Shown: piece by piece, positions 44,470 through 52,133 of the stretch
How the letters are laid out: every line of letters begins with the position of its first letter
Numbering within the stretch: position 1 is the stretch's first letter
NCBI RefSeq assembly: GCF_014054985.1
Contig: NZ_CP059569.1
Location: forward strand, 1,984,001-2,048,000
Source: Kingella oralis
Lineage (GTDB): Bacteria > Pseudomonadota > Gammaproteobacteria > Burkholderiales > Neisseriaceae
Reading direction: 5' to 3'
Length of the DNA stretch: 64,000 nucleotides
Position numbers and translations under genes: made by a program
Notes under the pieces: model-generated
What the model saw: the letters and a program-made list of their open reading frames with translations, nothing else
The model's database searches: none
Told to the model about the DNA's origin: nothing

Positions 44470-44861
44470 GATAACGAGGTGAGTTGTTGAAAGGCGGCGA
44501 GCAGCGGTTCAGGCAGCCTGAAAACGCGCCCTTGGCTGTCGGTGGGCATCAGCGTTACTTCGGCCTGCACGCAAAGCTGCCCGCTGTCGGCAAACAGGAT
44601 GCGCTGCGTAACGATAAATTGGCGCGATTGGGCTTGGGTAAGCTGGCTGTGAATGTGCAGGATATCGCCGAGCTTGGCGGCGCGGCGGTAGCGGATGTCC
44701 ATGCGGGAAACGACCAGCTGGGCTTGTTGCAGACTGCCCAACGGCATTTGCCGCTTGAAATAATGCCAACGTGCGGCTTCCAAAAATTCAAGATAGCGGG
44801 CATTGTTGACATGGGCGTAGCCGTCTAGGTGGTAGTTCAGGATTTCTTGGGTGTAGGGCAT
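44466..44861 (-). CDS. Acyl-CoA thioesterase, 4HBT family
   Basis: A 131-residue hot-dog-fold thioesterase. YHLDGYAHVNNARYLEFLEAARWHYF has the catalytic Asp/His-Asn segment of YbgC/4HBT enzymes; VVSRMDIRYRRAAKLGD follows as usual. Substrate unknown. Start at 44861 (MPYTQEILNYHLDG); the upstream open frame is repeat DNA. Translationally coupled to the TlpA-like gene (ATGA overlap), an association without obvious functional logic. In-frame uptake sequence near the C-terminus encodes VFRLPEP. Confidence 0.88.
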   Translation of the reverse strand: MPYTQEILNYHLDGYAHVNNARYLEFLEAARWHYFKRQMPLGSLQQAQLVVSRMDIRYRRAAKLGDILHIHSQLTQAQSRQFIVTQRILFADSGQLCVQAEVTLMPTDSQGRVFRLPEPLLAAFQQLTSLS

Positions 44862-44886
44862 TTTGGGAGGCTTGGGAGTGAGGGGC

Positions 44887-45031
44887 GGATAGGCAGCCTG
44901 AAATCTAAGAATGGAGCGGCAACGGCTCGTCGCCAAATAGCGTGTTCAACAGAACTTTACTGGCTGGCAAAATGTCGGCGAGCCACCGACGCTCCATCGG
45001 TTGTGGGTTTGCCAAAGGTTTCAGGCTGCCT
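44887..45031 (-). repeat. Interspersed repeat, family B, copy 2
   Basis: The same unit as 43772-43918 in the opposite orientation: AATGGAGCGGCAACGGCTCG at one end, GTCGGCGAGCCACCGACGC and TCCATCGGTTG toward the other, ending CAAAGGTTTCAGGCTGCC. The 346-bp gap 44862-45207 holds this element and a family C repeat (45143-45191); no gene. Confidence 0.75.
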
Positions 45032-45142
45032 TGAATAACGCAACACGGCTTCAATCCCGCCTTGCGCGCGACGCATGAAACAGGCGGATAAACTATCCGC
45101 CGTATCTTGGCTTACATCATTGAGGCAGCCTGAAAACTATTT

Positions 45143-45191
45143 AGCTTCGCTCGTTTTAGCTTCGCAACTCCGCTTCGCTACGCAGGCTGCC
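45143..45191 (-). repeat. Interspersed repeat, family C, copy 3
   Basis: TAGCTTCGCAACTCCGCTTC followed by GCTACGCAGGCTGCC, preceded by a partial duplication (AGCTTCGCTCGTT). Confidence 0.7.
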
Positions 45192-45207
45192 TCTGCCATC
45201 TTGCCCG

Positions 45208-45570
45208 TCAATCAAACTCAATCGCGCCGAACGCTTCGCGTTGCAAAGGCTCGCTGCTCAAATCGGTTACGATGCTGGATAGCTCGATGTCAAACCATTC
45301 GCGGAAAATATCGGGGTGCAAATCGGGCCACAGGCTTTCGTCTTCGCACCAATCGCCCAGCTCGGCGGCAAAAATTTCTTCCACGCGGTTTTCAATTTCG
45401 TCCCACAGCGCGTCGGCGTTGTCGCAGGCATCTACCAAATAAGAATTGGCATCGTCTTGCAAGTCTTCCAGCGTGATGCCGGACAAATCGCTGTCGGGCA
45501 GGCTGTTGAGCCAATACCAAAAGGGTTCGTTGGGGATAACGATGAATACGCTGCGGTTCACTTCATACAT
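45208..45570 (-). CDS. Small acidic protein of unknown function, downstream of mlaA
   Basis: A 120-residue, strongly acidic cytoplasmic protein (no signal peptide, no membrane segment) with aromatic-rich stretches: NEPFWYWLNSLPDSDLSGITLEDLQDDANSYLVD and ELGDWCEDESLWPDLHPDIFREWF. I do not recognise the family. It starts 5 bp after the mlaA stop, so it is probably the last gene of the mla operon. Confidence 0.78.
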   Translation of the reverse strand: MYEVNRSVFIVIPNEPFWYWLNSLPDSDLSGITLEDLQDDANSYLVDACDNADALWDEIENRVEEIFAAELGDWCEDESLWPDLHPDIFREWFDIELSSIVTDLSSEPLQREAFGAIEFD

Positions 45571-45575
45571 AATGC

Positions 45576-46376
45576 TTACTCCTGCGCGGGGGTGGTTGGA
45601 TTTTCAGGCTGCCTTTGGGCTGCGGGCAGGGCGATTTTCGGCTCGCCGCTTGCGGGCGCGGAAGCGGCTTCGGGGTCGGTTAAGCCGTCTTCGGGTTGGA
45701 TGGCGGCGCTGCCCAGCTGTTTGTTACGCAACGCCATGTAGGCATCGCGGGTGGCAACGTATTTGTCCAACGCCATTTCGTTGAGCGTGTCGGTGGCATC
45801 CAGCAGTTTTTCGCGGCTGCTCACCGCGTTCAGCCCGGCGAGCGAATAATTGGCGGCGCGGTCGTGGATGATGGCGCGTTGCGGCACATAAACCATGCTC
45901 ACGCCCTCGCCCACCGTATCGCGCACGGTGCTCGGACCAAACAGCGGCATCACGAAATAATTGCTGTTTTTCCAGCCCCAAGAAGCCAGCGTGTCGCCGA
46001 AAGTGGTTTTGTGGTTGGGCATATTGGCTGCGCCCGCGATGTCGATTAAGCCGCCGATGCCGAAGGTGGTGTTCACCGCCACGCGCATAAAATCGCCGCC
46101 TGCCTTGCCAATGTGTCCGCGCAAGATGTTGTTGCCCATGCTTTTCACATCGCGCAGGTTGTTGAAAAAATTGCCCACCGCGGTGCGCACGGGCTGGGGC
46201 GTTACTTTGCGATAACCGCGTGCCACGGGCGTGAACACATATTGGTCGGCTTTGTCGTTAAATTTAAACATCGCGCGGTTGTAGCGTTCGTAGGGGGCGG
46301 GCGTGCCCTCGGCTTGGGCGGCGAAACTGGTCGCCAGCAGTAGGCAAGTGATGCCGATTTTCAGGCGGTTATCCAT
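45576..46376 (-). CDS. mlaA: MlaA (VacJ), phospholipid-transport protein
   Basis: Outer-membrane component that removes mislocalised phospholipids from the outer leaflet and passes them to MlaC. The core YERYNRAMFKFNDKADQYVFTPVARGYRKVTP, AVNTTFGIGGLIDIAG and PLFGPSTVRDTVG is well conserved. The C-terminal 45 residues are a Pro/Ala-rich tail; an uptake sequence in frame adds QRQPENP. The leader MDNRLKIGITCLLLATSFAAQA lacks a proper lipobox (the only Cys follows Thr) and looks like a signal-peptidase I site at AQA, unlike the lipoprotein MlaA of E. coli. Overlaps mlaB by 16 bases. Confidence 0.93.
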   Translation of the reverse strand: MDNRLKIGITCLLLATSFAAQAEGTPAPYERYNRAMFKFNDKADQYVFTPVARGYRKVTPQPVRTAVGNFFNNLRDVKSMGNNILRGHIGKAGGDFMRVAVNTTFGIGGLIDIAGAANMPNHKTTFGDTLASWGWKNSNYFVMPLFGPSTVRDTVGEGVSMVYVPQRAIIHDRAANYSLAGLNAVSSREKLLDATDTLNEMALDKYVATRDAYMALRNKQLGSAAIQPEDGLTDPEAASAPASGEPKIALPAAQRQPENPTTPAQE

Positions 46377-46642
46377 TCTTCTATCTCGTAAAGTTGCGCC
46401 AAATCGCGCACGCTGGCGGGCAGGTTGTGGATTTTCAGGCTGCCTTGTGCTTTTTGGCGCAAGGCGGTGAGCAACAGCGATAGGCAGGCGGAATCGGCGC
46501 GGGTGATTTGGCTTAAATCGACGGCGTGGATTTCAGGCTGCCTACATTGCTGCGTAAACTGGGCAAGCGCGGCTTGGTTTACCGTTTGCACGCTCACTTC
46601 GCCTGCCACATACACGATATTGTCGCGGATTTCGCTTTGCAT
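46361..46642 (-). CDS. mlaB: MlaB, STAS-domain protein
   Basis: A 93-residue cytoplasmic STAS protein that stabilises the MlaFE ABC transporter. EIHAVDLSQITRADSACLSLLLTAL contains the conserved strand-turn-helix with Asp-Ser. Starts MQSEIRDNIVYVAGEV. Its ATG shares bases with the mlaC stop (TAATG). An in-frame uptake sequence encodes QGSLKIHN. Confidence 0.88.
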   Translation of the reverse strand: MQSEIRDNIVYVAGEVSVQTVNQAALAQFTQQCRQPEIHAVDLSQITRADSACLSLLLTALRQKAQGSLKIHNLPASVRDLAQLYEIEEWITA

Positions 46643-47256
46643 TATTTGCTGCCGTTTTTGGCTTTTAAATCGGCGATTAAGCCGTCTATGCCTTTGCTGT
46701 CTAAAATGGGTTTGAATTGCTGTTTTTGGCTTTGCACAAGGGCAAACGCGCCTTCAAACACCACGTTGAACACTTTGTATTTGTTGCCGTCTTGATAGGT
46801 GCTGAACACGGCTTCCACCGGCTGCTGCCCGGGGTTGGTGATGGTGGCGCGTACGTCAATTTGCTCTTTGCTGGGCAACAGGCTGCTGGGCTTGGCAACA
46901 GCGTTTTTCACGGTTACCTGCGCGTTTTTGTAGTTCAGCATTTGACGCGAGTAGGTGCGAATCAGCATGGTGCGAAACTCGTTTACCAGCGTTTGTTTTT
47001 GTGCGGCGGTGGCTTTGTTCCACGGCGCGCCCACGGACAGGCGGGTCATCAGCGCGAAGTCAAAATAAGGCAGGGCGTAGTTTTCGGCTTGTTTGCGCAC
47101 GGCGGCATCGTTTTTGCCGTTGGCCTGCTGCAAAATTTTGAGCATCTGCACGGAGTTTTCTTTGATTTGGTTGGACGCGTCTTGCGGCGCGGCAACGGCA
47201 AGGTTGATGCTTAACGCGCTGATGGCAAGGGCGGCGAGGATGGACGTTTTTTTCAT
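46642..47256 (-). CDS. mlaC: MlaC, periplasmic phospholipid carrier
   Basis: A 204-residue periplasmic protein with signal peptide (ILAALAISALSINLAVAA) that shuttles phospholipid between MlaA and MlaD. LPYFDFALMTRLSVGAPWNKATAAQKQTLVNEFRTMLIRTYS is the family hallmark. Ends KAKNGSK. Gap of 134 bp to mlaD. Confidence 0.94.
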   Translation of the reverse strand: MKKTSILAALAISALSINLAVAAPQDASNQIKENSVQMLKILQQANGKNDAAVRKQAENYALPYFDFALMTRLSVGAPWNKATAAQKQTLVNEFRTMLIRTYSRQMLNYKNAQVTVKNAVAKPSSLLPSKEQIDVRATITNPGQQPVEAVFSTYQDGNKYKVFNVVFEGAFALVQSQKQQFKPILDSKGIDGLIADLKAKNGSK

Positions 47257-47390
47257 GTTGTGTTCTCTCTGTATTTTGGTTTGCCCGTTTATCGGGGGCT
47301 GGCAGTTTAGCGGATTGTGAGGCGGCGTGGCAACGTGTGGGATTGTAAAACAGGATGCGCCCTTGCGTTTTCAGGCTGCCCTTTTGCGCT

Positions 47391-47888
47391 TTATTTTGTA
47401 TTGGGCTCGGCGGGCGTGCTTTGGCTGTCTTTGTTCATAAAATTGCTGACAAATTTGCCAATCAGGTTTTCCAACACCAGCGCGGAAGTGGTCATGGAAA
47501 GGGTGTCGCCGTTTTTCAATTTTTCTTCTTCGCCGCCTTGGGTTAAGCCGATGTATTGCTCGCCCAGCAAGCCCGAAGTCAAAATGGCGGCGTTGGCATC
47601 CACGCTGTAGGCGTATTTCTGCTCAATCTGCATGCTCACTTTGGCTTGGAAGGTTTGCGGGTCTAGCTGAATATCGCTCACGCGCCCCACCAGCACGCCG
47701 GCGGATTTTATCGGCGCTTGCACTTTCAGGCTGCCGATGTCGTCAAACTGGGCGTACACGGTGTAGGTGGCGGATGGCGCGCCGAAGCTGTCGCCGCCGT
47801 TGGCAACGCGAAAGGCAAGGATGCCCAGCGTGGCGAAACCGAGTAGGACGAACAGTCCGACCCAAAATTCTAGGATGGCTTTTTTCAT
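47391..47888 (-). CDS. mlaD: MlaD, MCE-domain protein
   Basis: A 165-residue inner-membrane-anchored MCE protein forming a hexameric ring on MlaFE. N-terminal helix (FWVGLFVLLGFATLGILAFRVA), then the MCE domain YTVYAQFDDIGSLKVQAPIKSAGVLVGRVSDIQLD and YIGLTQGGEEEKL. An uptake sequence falls in the coding frame at IGSLKVQ. Separated from mlaE by an inserted ORF. Confidence 0.94.
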   Translation of the reverse strand: MKKAILEFWVGLFVLLGFATLGILAFRVANGGDSFGAPSATYTVYAQFDDIGSLKVQAPIKSAGVLVGRVSDIQLDPQTFQAKVSMQIEQKYAYSVDANAAILTSGLLGEQYIGLTQGGEEEKLKNGDTLSMTTSALVLENLIGKFVSNFMNKDSQSTPAEPNTK

Positions 47889-47981
47889 GGATTGTCCTTT
47901 GCTGAGGCAGCCTGAAAATACGGCTGCGGTTGTGTTTGATGGGATGGGCGAGGCGGAAAAGGCGTTTTCAGGCTGCCTTAA

Positions 47982-48464
47982 TTAGTCTGTTTGTTCCCAT
48001 TGTTTGGTTTGGAAATCATAGCGGTAGTAATCAAATATGATGTAAGGCACTTTGTAAACCAAATAAACTTGGTTGGTGTCTTTAATTTTGCCATAGCGCG
48101 TGTGTTGCATATCTTGTTTGACTTGCGTGCCCGTATCGGCGAGCTGGTCGGGGTATTTGCCATGTTGCGCGCGGTAGCGTTCTATATCGGCGACCACTTG
48201 GCGCATATCTTGTTCGGCGGCGTAAACATAATAAGCATTGATGGCGAAACACGCCGCCAGCCCGATTAACCACGCTGCGCCGATGATTTTATGCCGCCGC
48301 CAATTTTCAGGCTGCCTAATCGCCCATATCGCCTTGATAAGCCACCACAGCAGCGCCATCGCAGCAGGGAAAAACATCATGAAACCGAACATCGGCTGGC
48401 TGCAAATCGCGCACCAAATCCAAATTGCCAGTATTGCGCCATAGGGGATATTCTGGTTTTTCAT
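47982..48464 (-). CDS. Membrane protein of unknown function inserted between mlaE and mlaD
   Basis: A 160-residue protein. Three hydrophobic segments (about 8-25, 27-50 and 63-85) are followed by a soluble tail (RYRAQHGKYPDQLADTGTQVKQDMQH...) whose pattern resembles the region after the first helix in pseudopilins, although no prepilin cleavage motif is present. Not a known Mla component. Uptake sequences lie directly before the start and within (IRQPENWRR). Confidence 0.7.
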   Translation of the reverse strand: MKNQNIPYGAILAIWIWCAICSQPMFGFMMFFPAAMALLWWLIKAIWAIRQPENWRRHKIIGAAWLIGLAACFAINAYYVYAAEQDMRQVVADIERYRAQHGKYPDQLADTGTQVKQDMQHTRYGKIKDTNQVYLVYKVPYIIFDYYRYDFQTKQWEQTD

Positions 48465-48475
48465 TTTCAGGCTGC

Positions 48476-49249
48476 CTATGTGAACATAAACGCGGTCAAA
48501 ATAAAATCCAACGCCAGCACCGTAAGCGCGGAAGACACCACCGTGCGCGTGCTGGCGCGCAAAATGCCCTCTGCCGTGGGCGTGCAATGAAAGCCTTGAT
48601 ACACGGCAATCAGCGCCACCGCCGAGCCGAAAATCAGCGATTTGGTTAAGCCGTTGAACACGTCATACGACCAGTCAATATTGTTCTGCATATTGGACCA
48701 AAACACGCCCGTGTCCAGCCCCAGCCATTGCACGCCCACCAAATAGCCGCCGTAAATGCCTGCCACATTGAAAATACACGCCAGCAGCGGCATGGAAACC
48801 ACGCCTGCCCAAAAGCGCGGCGCAACCACGCGGGCAACAGGGTTCACCGCCATCACATCCATCGCTTCCAGCTGCTCGGTGGTTTTCATCAAACCGATTT
48901 CGCTGGTCATCGCGCCGCCCGCGCTGCTGGCAAACAAAATCGCCGCCAGCACAGGCCCAAGCTCGCGCAGCAACGAAGCCGCCACCATAAAGCCCAGCAC
49001 ATCCGCCGATTTAAATTTTGCCAACTGCGTGTAGCCTTGCAAGCCAATCACCATGCCGACAAACAGCCCCGACACGGCAATAATCAACACGGACAACACG
49101 CCCGAAAAATACATCTGGCGGATGGTAAGCCGCGCGCGCAGCAGCGTTTGCGGCAACAGCAGCAGGATTTTGAGCAGGAATAAGGCGTTTGCGCCCAGCG
49201 TTTGGATAAAGGCTAAGGTTTTTGCGCCTGTGGATTGGATGAAGTTCAT
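48476..49249 (-). CDS. mlaE: MlaE, ABC transporter permease
   Basis: A 257-residue permease with about five or six membrane helices, of the MlaE/YrbE family: GMVIGLQGYTQLAKF, LLRELGPVLAAILFASSAGGAMTSEIGLMKTTEQLEAMDVMAVNP, and the C-terminal AEGILRASTRTVVSSALTVLALDFILTAFMF. Works with MlaF. Spacing to the inserted ORF downstream is 11 bp. Confidence 0.95.
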   Translation of the reverse strand: MNFIQSTGAKTLAFIQTLGANALFLLKILLLLPQTLLRARLTIRQMYFSGVLSVLIIAVSGLFVGMVIGLQGYTQLAKFKSADVLGFMVAASLLRELGPVLAAILFASSAGGAMTSEIGLMKTTEQLEAMDVMAVNPVARVVAPRFWAGVVSMPLLACIFNVAGIYGGYLVGVQWLGLDTGVFWSNMQNNIDWSYDVFNGLTKSLIFGSAVALIAVYQGFHCTPTAEGILRASTRTVVSSALTVLALDFILTAFMFT

Positions 49250-49282
49250 GTTTTATTGGGGTGGTTGGGTTTTCAGGCTGCC

Positions 49283-50011
49283 TTATTTGAATTCCAGAGG
49301 CTCGTCATCCGCAGGCGTGGTGGATTGCCGCCCATAGGCAAAGGGGTCGGCGACTGGGGCGTTATCGTTACTTCCGTTGCCCGCGGCGTTGCCAAACACA
49401 GGCTCGTTAAATGGGTCGGCAGCGGGGTTTTCAGGCTGCTTATTGGGTTGGAATGATGGCTCGTTCAAAATAATCGTGTTGCCCGAAGATTCGGTGGGAT
49501 ATTCGGCAGGCGTGGCGATGCAATGTTCTATGTATTTTGCCAAGCGTTTTAGGATGTTCACTTCGCCCTCGTCGGCATCGCACAGGCGCAAAATGGTTTG
49601 CTCACCATCGCGATTTTTCAACACCAGCTCCGCGCCCTTGCCCACGCTGTTCACAATAAATTTGCAGCCTTTTAATTCAATGGTTTGCGCGTCGCGCCCG
49701 TTTTCAATGTAGCACTCGTTGTCATACAAATTGAGCGACACGCTGGTGCCCAGCTCGTCTTGATACGACACATACCACAAGCCGCCGAACGCGGCGGTTA
49801 AAATCAGGCTTATCCACGGCTGCCAGGTAAACAGCGACAGGCTCAACACAACCGCCAGTGCAAACGCCGCATTGGGCAGGCGCACGGCGGTTTTAAACAG
49901 CGTGATGGGATACAAAAACCACGCCGGCGTGCCCGCATTGGGCGCGTTGTAGTTCAGCGCCCATTCCAGCTCGCGGTCTTCGTTTTGGATGTGGTGTTTC
50001 AATACGTTCAT
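49283..50011 (-). CDS. Membrane protein of unknown function in the mla operon
   Basis: A 242-residue protein. Two neighbouring hydrophobic segments (about 44-62 and 66-83), then a soluble part with ELVLKNRDGEQTILRLCDADEGEVN, and a Pro/Asn-rich acidic tail (from about residue 175) ending DEPLEFK. DUF2244-like pattern (membrane pair followed by beta-rich domain) is possible but unproven. Ribosome-binding site GAAAGGAG is good. Uptake-sequence-derived NKQPENPAADP in the tail. Confidence 0.7.
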   Translation of the reverse strand: MNVLKHHIQNEDRELEWALNYNAPNAGTPAWFLYPITLFKTAVRLPNAAFALAVVLSLSLFTWQPWISLILTAAFGGLWYVSYQDELGTSVSLNLYDNECYIENGRDAQTIELKGCKFIVNSVGKGAELVLKNRDGEQTILRLCDADEGEVNILKRLAKYIEHCIATPAEYPTESSGNTIILNEPSFQPNKQPENPAADPFNEPVFGNAAGNGSNDNAPVADPFAYGRQSTTPADDEPLEFK

Positions 50012-50053
50012 GGTGGTACTCCTTTCAATATAAGGCAGCCTGAAACGGCTTAA

Positions 50054-50350
50054 TCAGCCCGCGATGGCAAAACGCACACCTAAACTGTCAGTATATTGTG
50101 AAAAATCAAGATTATACACCAATAGACCTTTTACCCACGCCACAAATTCGGCAAACATCGGCGCGTCCGCCTCGCCCAGCTCAAACACTCCATTATGCTG
50201 ATGCGAGATTTGGATGTGCTGCAACAGCGCAGGCTGCTGCTGGATTTCGGCAAGCGGGATTTGCCGCAGCCGCCGCATCAACGCGCATGGGTCGGCGAAA
50301 TCAAGAATCGTGGGATGGCTTTGCCATTCGTGATACAGCGCAATCGGCAT
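50054..50350 (-). CDS. Small protein of unknown function
   Basis: A 98-residue cytoplasmic protein starting MPIALYHEWQSHPTILDFADPCALMRRLRQIP. Ends NLDFSQYTDSLGVRFAIAG. I do not recognise it. The start at 50350 has GAAAGG upstream; another ATG 24 bases earlier abuts an uptake sequence. Lies between two mla genes in operon orientation. Confidence 0.55.
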   Translation of the reverse strand: MPIALYHEWQSHPTILDFADPCALMRRLRQIPLAEIQQQPALLQHIQISHQHNGVFELGEADAPMFAEFVAWVKGLLVYNLDFSQYTDSLGVRFAIAG

Positions 50351-50412
50351 GGTTTGCCTTTCTTTAAAATCCATTTTCAGGCTGCCTTATTCATTTGAGG
50401 CAGCCTGAAACC

Positions 50413-50457
50413 TTATTTCTCGTCCTGCCAATCGGCAAAATCAAACGACAGCGCCAT
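50413..50457 (-). other. Very short open frame (14 codons)
   Basis: ATG GCG CTG TCG with a stop after 14 codons (MALSFDFADWQDEK), in a different frame and 2 bases downstream of the 47-residue ORF. It may be the displaced end of that ORF after a frameshift. No function can be assigned. Confidence 0.25.
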
Positions 50458-50459
50458 AA

Positions 50460-50603
50460 TTAGGCAGCGGGCAGAAGGATTAAATCAAGCGTTATATTTG
50501 GCAGGGGATAAGCGTAGATGCGTTCCGCCGCAAGGCTTTGCGCAAACGCGCGGTAATCGGCGGGAACGGCATAGCCGCCATAGGTTTCAGGCAGTGCGTT
50601 CAT
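50460..50603 (-). CDS. 47-residue ORF coupled to mlaF
   Basis: Starts in an ATGA overlap with the mlaF stop, which implies translational coupling. Sequence MNALPETYGGYAVPADYRAF then AQSLAAERIYAYPLPN. Resembles the beginning of an SMI1/KNR4-type domain (LP..Y), but is far too short, so it may be the remaining N-terminal piece of a decayed gene. Confidence 0.5.
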   Translation of the reverse strand: MNALPETYGGYAVPADYRAFAQSLAAERIYAYPLPNITLDLILLPAA

Positions 50604-51406
50604 CCTTTTGCCACCCACAAATCTTGCTGCAAACTCGTTTTCGCGGGATAACGAAACGCCACCGGCCCATTGGGCTCGCCGCGCACAAACTGCCGCACCC
50701 AATCCGAATCGCTGCGTTCCATCTCGGCAGGGCTGCCTGAAAACACAATCTCGCCATGCGCCAAGAAAATAATTTGGTCCACCAAGTTCAGCGAATGCCC
50801 CACATCGTGCGTAACCATAATGCTGGTGGAGCGCAGCGATTTGGTAACCCGATGAATCAAATGCGCGATCACGCCCAGCGAAATCGGGTCTAGCCCCGTG
50901 AACGGCTCGTCAAACAGCATCAGCTCGGGGTCTAGCGCAATCGTGCGTGCCAATGCCACGCGCCGCGCCATGCCGCCCGATAATTCCGCCGGCATCAGCT
51001 TTTCCACGCCGCGCAAGCCCACCGCATTGAGCTTTAACAGCACCAAATCGCGTATCACGCTTTCAGGCAGCTCTGTTAATTCGCGCATCGGAAACGCCAA
51101 ATTATCAAACACGTTCAAATCGGTAAACAGCGCGCCCTGCTGAAACAACACACCCATGCGGCGGCGGTGTTCGTTTAATTCGCCCGCCGAAAACGCGCCC
51201 AAATCGCGCCCGTTGAGCAAAACCTTGCCCGCGCTGGGGCGAAGCTGCCCGGTAATCAAGCGCATCAGCGTGGTTTTGCCGCTGCCCGAGCCGCCCATAA
51301 TCGCGGCAAACCGCCCTTGCTCCACCGCAAAACTCACGTTCTGCAAAATCGGACGCGCGCCATAGGCAAAGGCAACGTTTTGAAATTCAATAAAAGGGAC
51401 GGTCAT
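50600..51406 (-). CDS. mlaF: MlaF, ABC transporter ATPase
   Basis: A 268-residue ATP-binding subunit that powers phospholipid transport by MlaFEDB. Walker A GGSGSGKTT, Q-loop GVLFQQGALFTDLN, signature LSGGMARRVALART, Walker B LMLFDEPFTGLDPIS and the H-loop MVTHD are all intact. Start at 51406 (MTVPFIEFQNVAFAYG). First gene of the mla operon; a DUS-rich segment precedes it. Confidence 0.96.
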   Translation of the reverse strand: MTVPFIEFQNVAFAYGARPILQNVSFAVEQGRFAAIMGGSGSGKTTLMRLITGQLRPSAGKVLLNGRDLGAFSAGELNEHRRRMGVLFQQGALFTDLNVFDNLAFPMRELTELPESVIRDLVLLKLNAVGLRGVEKLMPAELSGGMARRVALARTIALDPELMLFDEPFTGLDPISLGVIAHLIHRVTKSLRSTSIMVTHDVGHSLNLVDQIIFLAHGEIVFSGSPAEMERSDSDWVRQFVRGEPNGPVAFRYPAKTSLQQDLWVAKG

Positions 51407-51571
51407 AATTGATGTAAAGAAATGGGAAAGAAAAGAATTGTATGTGCTTTGAAAGATGGGGAAAAGCAGATTTTGGGTTTCAGGCTGCCTCTGCGCTTGG
51501 CTACGGCGTGCGCAGCAAAGTTGCACACCTTGCGGATTGTTGCATTTGCCGTTTCAGGCTGCCTGATAGGC

Positions 51572-51608
51572 AAAAAAATAACTCTTTGGGAAAGGAGACC
51601 AAAGAGTT
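51572..51608 (-). terminator. Rho-independent terminator of the tRNA-Val/tRNA-Asp unit
   Basis: Stem AACTCTTTGG/CCAAAGAGTT with a 9-base loop; on the minus strand it is followed by seven or more T (51572-51579). Confidence 0.88.
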
Positions 51609-51674
51609 AGACAGGTTTAAATCAAACCAAAGGATTTACGAAAGGATACATGATGAAACTTTTTATGAAATTTT

Positions 51675-51751
51675 TGGCGCGGTGGACGGGGCTCGAACCC
51701 GCGACCACCGGCGTGACAGGCCGGTACTCTAACCAACTGAGCTACCACCGC
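51675..51751 (-). tRNA. tRNA-Asp (GTC anticodon)
   Basis: A 77-base cloverleaf with encoded CCA: acceptor GCGGTGG/CCACCGC, D arm GCTCAGTTGGTTAGAGT, anticodon loop with GTC between CCGG and CCGG, and T arm GGGTTCGAGCCC. Confidence 0.97.
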
Positions 51752-51786
51752 GCATGACAACTGCCGTTAAAGCACCTGCCAAAAAC

Positions 51787-51862
51787 TGGTGGGTGATGAC
51801 GGAGTCGAACCGCCGACATTCTGCTTGTAAGGCAGACGCTCTACCAACTGAGCTAATCACCC
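51787..51862 (-). tRNA. tRNA-Val (TAC anticodon)
   Basis: A 76-base cloverleaf with encoded CCA: acceptor GGGTGAT/ATCACCC, anticodon stem TCTGC/GCAGA around CTTACAA (anticodon TAC), T arm GGCGGTTCGACTCCGTC. Transcribed ahead of tRNA-Asp. Confidence 0.97.
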
Positions 51863-51887
51863 GCATCGCTGCGTTGCGAAAGCGTGA

Positions 51888-51916
51888 ATTAAACCAGCTT
51901 TTCTTAACTATCGCAA
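51888..51916 (-). promoter_or_regulatory. Sigma-70 promoter of tRNA-Val/tRNA-Asp
   Basis: Minus-strand TTGCGA (51911-51916) and TTTAAT (51888-51893) are exactly 17 bases apart, about 25 bases before the tRNA-Val 5' end. Confidence 0.75.
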
Positions 51917-52076
51917 GGGCTTTGTTTGCAAAAGTTTTACACTCGTTAATATTTGTTTGTTTATATTGGTAATTTTGTTACAAAGCGTTTTCAGGCTGCC
52001 TGAAAATTTGTGTAAACGTGTGCAGCGATTTTGCCTTGTTTTCAATTGTTTGCCGTTGCTGCAAGGGCGCGGCTGC

Positions 52077-52105
52077 TTGGATTTGGGCGGTTTATCCTTT
52101 ATGAT
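52077..52105 (+). promoter_or_regulatory. Sigma-70 promoter of macA
   Basis: TTGGAT (52077-52082) and TATGAT (52100-52105) with 17 bases between them, 28 bases upstream of the macA start. Confidence 0.7.
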
Positions 52106-52133
52106 GCGCTGTCTTTAACATTACACGCAAAAA

